Shown: one piece after another, positions 57,723 to 64,000 of the stretch
Layout of the letters: every line of letters begins with the position of its first letter
Position numbering within the stretch: position 1 is the first letter of the stretch
From: Chitinilyticum litopenaei DSM 21440
Lineage (GTDB): Bacteria; Pseudomonadota; Gammaproteobacteria; Burkholderiales; Chitinibacteraceae
DNA: 64,000 nt
Assembly: GCF_000428145.1 (NCBI RefSeq)
Contig: NZ_ATZJ01000015.1
Coordinates: 13,355-77,354, forward strand
Direction: 5' to 3'
The notes under the pieces: generated by a model
Seen by the model: the letters and a program-made list of their open reading frames with translations, nothing else
Told to the model about the DNA's origin: nothing
The model's database searches: none
Position numbers and translations under genes: made by a program

Positions 57723-60700
57723 TCAAGACCAGCTCGGCTTGGCCTCGTAGTCGCTGACCCATTGCGGGAATTGCGCCGCCGGCATTGGCCTGGCAATGCC
57801 GTAGCCCTGCACATGGCTGCAGCCCAGACTTTGCAGCAGGGTGCCGTGCGCGGCGGTTTCCACGCCCTCGGCGATCACCTTGCGCTCGAAGGCTTCGGCC
57901 AGGCTGATCACCGCGCGCACGATGGCTTCGTCGTTCGGGTCCGACAGCATGTTGCGCACGAAGGACTGGTCGATCTTCAACACTTCGGCGGGCAGACGCT
58001 TGAAATAGGTCAGCGAGGAGTAGCCGGTGCCAAAGTCGTCCAGCGCAAAGCGCACGCCCATGCCGCGGCAGATATTCAGGATGCGGATCGCCCGGCCGAT
58101 GTCTTCCAGCGCGGCGGATTCGACGATTTCGATTTCCAGCAGCGCCGGATCAACGCAATCGTGCTGCGCCAGCGCGCGGGCGAGCAGCAGCGGAAATTCG
58201 GCATTGGCGAGCTGGCGCGGCGAAACATTGACGCTGACCGGAATGCACAAACCTTCGCTTTGCCAGGCATGCATCTGGCGCAGTACCTCGCGGATGATCC
58301 AGTCGCCGATATCGCTGACCAGCGCCGAGCTTTCCAGCACCGGCAGGAATTCGCCCGGCATGATCATGCCGCGCTCGGGATGCTGCCAGCGCAGTAGCGC
58401 CTCGGCGCCAATCACGCGCCCGCTTTGCAGGTCCACCTTGGGCTGGTAGTAGAGCAGCAGTTCCTGCTGCGCGCAGGCGCGCGCGATGCGGTCCAGCAAC
58501 AGGCCCTGCTTGCGCACCACCTGATCGCGTTCGGCATCGAAGAAATGGTAGCGGTTGGCGCCGGCCTGCTTGGCGGCATACATCGCCTGGTCGGCGTGGC
58601 GCAGCAGCCCTTCGGCGTCGGCGCCATCCTGCGGATAGAGCGTGACGCCCAGGCTGGCCGAGACGCGCAGCACATTGCCATTGTGCAGAAAAGGCACGGC
58701 GACAATCTGCAGGATGCGCTGCAGCGTCTGCTCGCATTCTTCCAGCGCGGCGTGATTGCCCAGCAGCAGCACGAATTCGTCGCCGCCCAGCCGCGCTACC
58801 GTGTCGCCACCGCGCACATTGTCGATCAGGCGGCGGCCGATTTCGATCAGCAGGTCGTCGCCGATTTCATGGCCATGCCGGTCGTTGATGGGCTTGAAGT
58901 CGTCGAGGTCGAGGTAGCAGACCGCCAGCAAGAGGCCGCTGCGCCGCGCCAGCGCCAGCGCCTGCTCCAGCCGGTCGGCCAGCAGTACCCGGTTGGGCAG
59001 GCCGGTCAGCGCATCGTAGTGCGCCAGCAGTTCGAGTTTCTGCTCCTGCTGCTTGAGCTGGGTGATGTCGGCATACACGCCGACGTAATGGCTGACATTC
59101 TGCTCGGCGTCGCGTACCTCGGAAATCGTCAGCAGGTCGACGCAGAATTCGCCGCTCTTGCGGCGGTTCCAGATTTCGCCGCGCCAGAAGCCGTCGCGTT
59201 CGATGGTCGCCCACATGGTGCTGAAAAAGTCGCGGTTGTGCCGGCCCGAGCGCAGCATGGCCGGCGTGTGGCCGATCAGCTCCTCGCGGCTGTAGCCGGT
59301 CAGCTCGTTGAAGGTCTGGTTCATGTCGATGATGCGGTTGTGCGCATCGGTGATCAGGATGCCCTCGTGCGCGTGCTCGAACACGCTGGCCGCCAGACGC
59401 TGCTGCTCTTCGGCCACCTTGCGGGCGCTGACATCGACCAGCAGGCCGCGCAGCCGGCGCGGGCCGCTGTCTTCGTCGACCGTGGTGATGCGGTCGTGAA
59501 TCCAGGTCAGCGCGCCATCGCCCTTGCGCAGCCGGTATTCCAGCTCCAGGCTGCCGCCCTCGGGGCGCGCGGCCAGGTTGATCAGCCCGCTCATCACGCG
59601 CGGGCGGTCTTCCGGCGCGATGTGTTCCAGCCAGAACTGGTGTCGCCAGAAGGAGCTCAGCGGGTAGGCCAGCAGCGTGGCGGCCTGCTCGCTGACAAAG
59701 GTCAGCTCCAGCGTGCCGGCATCGGCCTCCCAGACCACGCCATGCAGATTGTGCAGCAGCTGCTCGTAGCGTTCCTTGGTGTCGTTGATGGCCTTGCTGA
59801 TGAGCTTTTGCTGGCTGATGTCCTCGTGCGCCAGCAGGATCTGGCCGCCCAGCTGCTGCACGCGCTGCATGCGGCAGAGGAACCACTGCGTCGCCTGCTT
59901 GCCCGGCATCGGTATTTCGATTTCGAAATGATCCAGCTCGCCGCGCAGCACGGTCTGCAGGCCGGCCTGGTAGGCCTCGCTCAGATCGGCATAGTCGCAG
60001 TCGCAATCGGGGGGCTGGGCGATGTGGCATTGCAGGCAATGGTTGGGCGCCATGCCGTGTTGCTGTTCGAAGCGCTGCCAGGATTCGTTGGTGGTGACGA
60101 TGGCGCCGGTCTGGTCGAGGATGGCGATGCAGGCCGGCAGCGCATCCAGCGTGGCGCGCGCCTTGGTTTCCGAGCGGATCAGCTCGCCCAGCGCATCCTG
60201 CTGGCGACTGAGGTCGATGATGGTGCCGGTCATGCGCAGCGGCCGGCCTTCGTGATCGCGCTCGATGACGCGACCTCGCGACACATACCAGTGCCAGCTG
60301 CCGTCGGACTGCTGCAGCCGCCACTTGCCTTCGAATTCGGCGGTCTTGCCTTCCAGGTGCGCCAGCAGCGCCGCATCCGCGTTGGCTTCGTCCAGCGGAT
60401 GGCGGATCTTGCGCCATTCGTCGATGTGCGTGTCCAGCGTGTCGAACACATGGCTGAAATGGCGGTGGAACTGTTCGTTGACGTGGATGATGCCGCTGGC
60501 GATGTCGTAATCCCAGGCGCCGATCTGCGCGTCGCGCAGCACCTGGTTCATGTGCTGGGTCAGCGCGGCGATTTCCTGGCGCGCGTGGTGGGAGGGCGTG
60601 ATGTCGGTCCACAGCGTCGCCAGCATGGCGTCGCCCTGGATCAGCACCGGGCGGCTGCTGATGCGCACGTTGATGCGCGTGCCGCCCTTGGTTTTTAGCA

Positions 60701-61337
60701 GGGTATCGTGTACCACGCTTTCGTGTATTTGGCCTCGGTGGCTATACCCAAGCCATGTATTCAGTTCGTCCTGCGCAGCCAGGTCGGATAGCTGCAGACG
60801 GGCGAATTCGGCCGGCGCATAGCCCAGCATGTGGGCGGCGGCCGGGTTGAATTCGATGATGCGCTTGTTCGCCGGATTGACCAGCACGATGGCGTCGCGC
60901 GCCTGGGTGATCAGGGCGTTGTAGAGCTCCTGGCGCATCTGTACCGCGTCGCGCAGGTCGGAGAGCTCGCGCTGGTCGCACAGCAGCCCCAGCTGGTGCT
61001 GTTCGTCCAGCTGCCAGATGCGCCACTGTACGCGCATTTCCGCGTGTTCCGCATCCAGCACCCAGCCTTCCAGCTGCAGCGCTTCCGGATGGTGCTGCAG
61101 CTTGAGCAGCAGGCCGCTGAGCCGGAAATGCTCGCTGACCGGCAGCAGTTCATTCAGGAAGTGCCCGGCCAGCTGCCCTTGGGCGCGACCGAGCAGGGCG
61201 GCGGCGGCGGGCGATACCTGCAGCAGCCGCAGCTGCCGGTCCCAGACCAGCACCGGCAGCGCGCTGTGCTCGATGAACTGCCAGGCCGACAGCAGCGGCA
61301 GCTGTTCAACCAGGAGGGCGGGGGCTAGGAGGCTCAA
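57723..61337 (-). CDS. PAS-GGDEF-EAL c-di-GMP turnover protein
   Basis: A 1204-residue cytoplasmic-looking signalling protein with several PAS domains (about 20-120, 135-250, 275-385, 395-500, 515-630, 640-760), then GGDEF (about 770-935) and EAL (about 950-1195) domains. The cyclase motif GGDEF (about 848-852) is intact and is preceded by an RGGD I-site at the right spacing; the phosphodiesterase has EALLRW, DDFGTGYSS and EGVET, so both activities are possible. The fourth PAS contains an unusual cysteine cluster CLQCH...CDCD (about 434-447). Residues about 197-213 are encoded by a 49-bp GGGTAT element. It is flanked by rnpB and metY and probably controls the adhesin on the other side of metY. 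Confidence 0.93.
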   Translation of the reverse strand: MSLLAPALLVEQLPLLSAWQFIEHSALPVLVWDRQLRLLQVSPAAAALLGRAQGQLAGHFLNELLPVSEHFRLSGLLLKLQHHPEALQLEGWVLDAEHAEMRVQWRIWQLDEQHQLGLLCDQRELSDLRDAVQMRQELYNALITQARDAIVLVNPANKRIIEFNPAAAHMLGYAPAEFARLQLSDLAAQDELNTWLGYSHRGQIHESVVHDTLLKTKGGTRINVRISSRPVLIQGDAMLATLWTDITPSHHARQEIAALTQHMNQVLRDAQIGAWDYDIASGIIHVNEQFHRHFSHVFDTLDTHIDEWRKIRHPLDEANADAALLAHLEGKTAEFEGKWRLQQSDGSWHWYVSRGRVIERDHEGRPLRMTGTIIDLSRQQDALGELIRSETKARATLDALPACIAILDQTGAIVTTNESWQRFEQQHGMAPNHCLQCHIAQPPDCDCDYADLSEAYQAGLQTVLRGELDHFEIEIPMPGKQATQWFLCRMQRVQQLGGQILLAHEDISQQKLISKAINDTKERYEQLLHNLHGVVWEADAGTLELTFVSEQAATLLAYPLSSFWRHQFWLEHIAPEDRPRVMSGLINLAARPEGGSLELEYRLRKGDGALTWIHDRITTVDEDSGPRRLRGLLVDVSARKVAEEQQRLAASVFEHAHEGILITDAHNRIIDMNQTFNELTGYSREELIGHTPAMLRSGRHNRDFFSTMWATIERDGFWRGEIWNRRKSGEFCVDLLTISEVRDAEQNVSHYVGVYADITQLKQQEQKLELLAHYDALTGLPNRVLLADRLEQALALARRSGLLLAVCYLDLDDFKPINDRHGHEIGDDLLIEIGRRLIDNVRGGDTVARLGGDEFVLLLGNHAALEECEQTLQRILQIVAVPFLHNGNVLRVSASLGVTLYPQDGADAEGLLRHADQAMYAAKQAGANRYHFFDAERDQVVRKQGLLLDRIARACAQQELLLYYQPKVDLQSGRVIGAEALLRWQHPERGMIMPGEFLPVLESSALVSDIGDWIIREVLRQMHAWQSEGLCIPVSVNVSPRQLANAEFPLLLARALAQHDCVDPALLEIEIVESAALEDIGRAIRILNICRGMGVRFALDDFGTGYSSLTYFKRLPAEVLKIDQSFVRNMLSDPNDEAIVRAVISLAEAFERKVIAEGVETAAHGTLLQSLGCSHVQGYGIARPMPAAQFPQWVSDYEAKPSWS
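60701..60749 (+). repeat. Intragenic 49-bp GGGTAT...ATACCC element in the GGDEF-EAL gene
   Basis: The plus strand runs from GGGTATCGTGTACCACGC to TTGGCCTCGGTGGCTATACCC, exactly 49 bp with perfect ends and the TTGGCCT block at the consensus position. On the minus strand it encodes GYSHRGQIHESVVHDTL in a PAS loop with rare codons (CTT, CGA, ATA, GTA, CTA). Confidence 0.6.
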
Positions 61338-61438
61338 TCTGCTAACGCCTGAAAGTTTGAGGACAAGCTAATGCTAGTTTCTCAAGGTGGCTTTGCCAGC
61401 TTCCGTCTGCCGCTGGCCGATGAAATGTTGCGGGGCAC

Positions 61439-61470
61439 AAAAAAGGCAGGCGCTGGCCGCCTGCCTTTTT
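61439..61470. terminator. Strong bidirectional terminator after metY
   Basis: AAAAAGGCAGGCG / CGCCTGCCTTTTT stem with T-runs on both strands. It lies 3' of metY (minus strand); on the minus strand the GGDEF-EAL gene begins about 100 bp further on. Confidence 0.85.
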
Positions 61471-61609
61471 AACACATTTAGTTAGCCGCGCCAGCGCTAT
61501 TCACACCCGCATGCACGCTGTCCATGCCAGGCAATCCGGCGTGCAGGCCTTGCAACTTCACGTCGCCAGCCAAAGAATCTGGCTGACGCATTCGCGCGAC
61601 AGTCGGGGC

Positions 61610-62881
61610 TCAGGCAGCAGCCAGAGCCTGATCCAGATCGGCCAGAATGTCGTCGATGTGCTCGATGCCGATCGACAGGCGCACCATGTCCTCGCTGACG
61701 CCCGCCTTCTTGAGTTCTTCCGGCGAGAGCTGGCGGTGCGTGGTACTGGCCGGATGGGTGGCCAGACTCTTGGCGTCGCCGATGTTCACCAGCCGCGTGA
61801 CGAGTTTGAGCGCATCCTGGAAGCGCGCACCGGCATCGCGCCCGCCCTTCACGCCAAAGGTCAGCAGACCCGACGCCTTGCCGCCGAAGTACTGGTCGAC
61901 CAGCGGTCGGCTGGGGTGATCCGGGAGGCCGGCGTAGTTGACCCAGTTCACCTTCGGGTGCGTCTGCAGGAATTGCGCGACCTGCAGCGCGTTTTCCACA
62001 TGGCGATCCATGCGCAGCGCCAGGGTTTCCAGCCCCTGCAGGATCAGGAAGGCGTTGAACGGCGAAATGCACGCGCCCATATTGCGCAGCGGCACGGTGC
62101 GCGCGCGGCCGATGAAGGCGGCCGGGCCGAGAGCCTCGGTATAAACCACACCGTGATAGCTGACCTCCGGCTCGTTCAGGCGCTTGAAGCGCGCCTTGTG
62201 CTCGGCCCACGGGAATTTGCCGGAATCGACAATGATGCCGCCAATGCTGGTGCCGTGGCCGCCAATGTATTTGGTCAGCGAATGCACGACGATGTCCGCG
62301 CCGTGCTCGATCGGGCGGGTCAGATACGGTGTCGGCACGGTATTGTCGACGATCAGCGGCACGCCGCCGGCGTGCGCAATGTTGGCAAAGGCGGCGAAAT
62401 CGACGACATTGCCCAGCGGGTTGCCGATCGATTCGCAATAGATCGCCTTGGTGCGTTCGTCGATCAAGGCGGCTGCCGCTTGCGGGTCGTTCGCGTCGAC
62501 AAACTTCACCGTGATGCCGTACTGCGGCAGCGTGTGCGCGAACAGATTATAGGTACCGCCATACAGCGCGCTGGTGGCGATGATGTTGTCGCCGGCTTCG
62601 GCAATGGTGAGGATGGCGTAAGTGATCGCCGCCTGGCCGGAGGCCAGCGCCAGCCCGCCGATGCCGCCCTCCAGCGCCGCCACACGCTGCTCGAGCACGT
62701 CGGTGGTCGGGTTCATGATGCGCGTATAGATATTGCCCTTCACCTTCAGGTCGAAGAGGTCGGCGCCATGCTGGGTATCGTCGAAGGCGTAGCTGGTGGT
62801 CTGGTAAATGGGCACGGCCACCGACTTGGTGGTCGGGTCGATTTCATAACCGGCGTGAATGGCAAGCGTATCGAACTTCAT
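61610..62881 (-). CDS. metY: O-acetylhomoserine sulfhydrylase
   Basis: A 423-residue PLP enzyme of the Cys/Met metabolism family. It makes homocysteine from O-acetylhomoserine and sulfide in methionine synthesis. Features are FDTLAIHAGYEIDPTTKSVAVPIYQTTSYAF at the N-terminus, YTRIMNPTTDVLE, the PLP lysine in HSLTKYIGGHGTSIGG (about residues 205-220) and SLATHPASTTHRQL near the C-terminus. The 423-residue length and ARFQDALKLV favour MetY over MetB. AAGGGAG precedes the ATG. No SAM riboswitch is seen upstream. Confidence 0.95.
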   Translation of the reverse strand: MKFDTLAIHAGYEIDPTTKSVAVPIYQTTSYAFDDTQHGADLFDLKVKGNIYTRIMNPTTDVLEQRVAALEGGIGGLALASGQAAITYAILTIAEAGDNIIATSALYGGTYNLFAHTLPQYGITVKFVDANDPQAAAALIDERTKAIYCESIGNPLGNVVDFAAFANIAHAGGVPLIVDNTVPTPYLTRPIEHGADIVVHSLTKYIGGHGTSIGGIIVDSGKFPWAEHKARFKRLNEPEVSYHGVVYTEALGPAAFIGRARTVPLRNMGACISPFNAFLILQGLETLALRMDRHVENALQVAQFLQTHPKVNWVNYAGLPDHPSRPLVDQYFGGKASGLLTFGVKGGRDAGARFQDALKLVTRLVNIGDAKSLATHPASTTHRQLSPEELKKAGVSEDMVRLSIGIEHIDDILADLDQALAAA

Positions 62882-63091
62882 GCGGCACTCCCTTGGGACA
62901 GGTGGATGAGGTGGCGCCTACTCTAGCATGCGCAGATATTGCCAAATCACACTTTTCGCGCTGACCTTAGATTGAATCAAGATATGTGTGACCACCGCTG
63001 CGCCGGGTCATACCTGTACTTCGGTACAATCGTTTTTTGCCCGGGGCTGACGTAATGTGCGGCAAGTCAAATTCCCTCCCCGGAGCCCGCC

Positions 63092-64000
63092 ATGGCCGAG
63101 CAAGTCACCCCCGCCGCAAATACTGCCCCCACCCTGATGGTTGTTGAAGGGCGCGCCTTCCTGCTCCAGCCTGACGGCTCCTTGCTGCCTGTTGAAAATG
63201 GCGCCGTGCTGCAGCAGGGGCAGGTGCTGGTGACCGGTGCAGACGGCCAGGTGACGCTGCTGCTGCCCAGTGGCCAGCTGGTCGAGCTGGGCCCGGATCG
63301 CACCGTGCTGGTTGATGGCGACCTCTCCGGTCTTGCGCCCAGCGACGCCGGCGAAGCCAAGGTCGCCAAGCCCGAACAAAGCGTGGACAGCATTCTGGCC
63401 GCGCTGGAAGAAGGCAAGGATCTTTCTACCGAACTGGAGGCCACCGCCGCCGGCCTCAATGGCGCCGGTGAAGGCGAGGGTCATGGCTTCGTGCAACTGC
63501 TGCGTGTCAGCGAGGCGGTGACACCGCTGGTGTTTGCGAATGCAACAGGAGTGGCCTCTGCGCAACCATCCAGCATGGTTCCTGGCTCCAGCCAAAGCAT
63601 TGTGCTTCAGGAAGACGGTTTGCCGAATGCATTGCCGGAGTTCGTCGATGTCGGTGGTGCTCCGCAAGGCGAGGAAGTCAGTGTCACCGTTCTGGAAAAT
63701 ACTTCCGTAAATGACATTCTGTTTGCCCGCGACCCGGATGGTGACGCGCTGACATTCAGCAAGAGCAGCGAACCGCGGCATGGCACGGCCACGGTCAATC
63801 CGGATGGCAGCTGGAGCTACACTCCGGGGCCGGATTACACGGGCAGCGATCGTTTCACGGTGATCGTCAGCGATGGCAAGGGTGGCACGGATACGATCAC
63901 GATAAACATTGGCGTGTTGCCGGTGAATGATCCGCCGGTGCTGGTGGACGGCAATGGCAGTCCGCTGGGCGATGACATCAGCGTCACGACCAACGAAGAC
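63092..64000 (+). CDS. LapA-like giant adhesin, N-terminal part (truncated by window end)
   Basis: The first 303 residues of a long repeat protein that runs past the window. The N-terminus is the retention module of LapA-type adhesins (about 1-110; VEGRAFLLQPDGSLLPVENGAVLQQGQVLVTGADG), with the LapG cleavage site TAAG at residues 118-121 and the following Gly-rich HGFVQLLRVSE. From about residue 205 an Ig/cadherin-like repeat begins (VSVTVLENTSVNDILFARDPDGDALTFS ... DYTGSDRFTVIVSDGKGG). Such proteins are exported by a type I secretion system, kept on the surface for biofilm attachment, and released by LapG when c-di-GMP falls. A CGGAG ribosome site precedes the ATG. The C-terminal RTX/secretion signal is outside the window. 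Confidence 0.88.
   Translation, partial: MAEQVTPAANTAPTLMVVEGRAFLLQPDGSLLPVENGAVLQQGQVLVTGADGQVTLLLPSGQLVELGPDRTVLVDGDLSGLAPSDAGEAKVAKPEQSVDSILAALEEGKDLSTELEATAAGLNGAGEGEGHGFVQLLRVSEAVTPLVFANATGVASAQPSSMVPGSSQSIVLQEDGLPNALPEFVDVGGAPQGEEVSVTVLENTSVNDILFARDPDGDALTFSKSSEPRHGTATVNPDGSWSYTPGPDYTGSDRFTVIVSDGKGGTDTITINIGVLPVNDPPVLVDGNGSPLGDDISVTTNED

Noticed and set aside
58425..60698. A 757-codon open frame on the plus strand opposite the GGDEF-EAL gene
   Set aside because: The opposite strand has an unmistakable PAS-GGDEF-EAL protein; the shadow frame has no recognisable domain or ribosome site.
62882..63091. A SAM riboswitch or other leader in front of metY
   Set aside because: The region is only about 200 bp between divergent genes and shows no long conserved stem structure.

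Overview
The window is one contiguous stretch of a high-GC (roughly 65 %) chromosome from a Gram-negative bacterium, most likely a betaproteobacterium of the Neisseriales/Chromobacteriaceae-Chitinibacteraceae kind. The signs are a DUF721 - M23 peptidase - secA block, a ZnuD-type zinc receptor, a chitin-binding module on a secreted enzyme, DsbA, EptA with a two-component system, and a class A RNase P RNA. This placement is inference from gene content. About 50 protein genes and one RNA gene (rnpB) are supported; no tRNA, rRNA, CRISPR, prophage or complete insertion sequence was seen. The last gene runs off the right edge.

Layout. 0-6.9 kb: a GcvA-like LysR regulator, DadA, a small orphan with a 29-bp tandem duplication, a thioredoxin-like protein, a secreted Gly/Asn/Ser-rich protein, an ElaA-type acetyltransferase, ArgH and a DUF2218 protein. 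6.9-14.5 kb: an iron-chelate-type ABC transporter operon between two pairs of inverted 240-bp repeats, then a TonB receptor divergent from a PchR-like AraC regulator over a Fur-box-like site. 14.6-22.2 kb: a LysR regulator, ZnuD, a large modular secreted phosphoesterase (chitin-binding module, LamG-like domain, metallophosphoesterase) and a DUF2306 membrane protein. 22.2-27.4 kb: an iron-responsive periplasmic cluster (imelysin, di-haem DUF1111, second imelysin, DUF1513) behind a Fur-box-like site. 27.5-33.2 kb: SPOR protein, DsbA, DUF721, M23 peptidase, SecA. 33.3-48 kb: mixed housekeeping and accessory genes (TPR-GAF kinase, BenE, ThpR, two Nudix enzymes, a ParA pair, MCP, EamA and TSUP transporters, RsuA). 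48.2-54.8 kb: an envelope-stress block of PepSY, PAP2, cytochrome b, response regulator, sensor kinase and CDF zinc exporter, with the lipid A modifier EptA on the opposite strand. 54.8-64 kb: TusA, PyrC, rnpB, a PAS-GGDEF-EAL protein, MetY and the start of a LapA-like giant adhesin.

How the genes work together. Metal handling dominates: Fur-type iron uptake, zinc import (ZnuD) and zinc export (CDF). The two-component system appears to bind a hexamer-N5-hexamer direct repeat found both before the PepSY operon and before eptA, joining periplasmic redox/phosphatase functions, metal efflux and lipid A modification in one probable regulon. The GGDEF-EAL protein and the LapA-like adhesin suggest c-di-GMP-controlled attachment.

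The most unusual content is repeat DNA: (1) a degenerate 49/59-bp GGGTAT...ATACCC element that lies between genes and apparently inside several reading frames; (2) MITE-like elements with CCTGATTAG termini and 8-bp target duplications, one nested in another; (3) four 240-bp GC-rich repeats as two inverted pairs around the iron ABC operon; (4) REP-like palindromes resembling those of pseudomonads.
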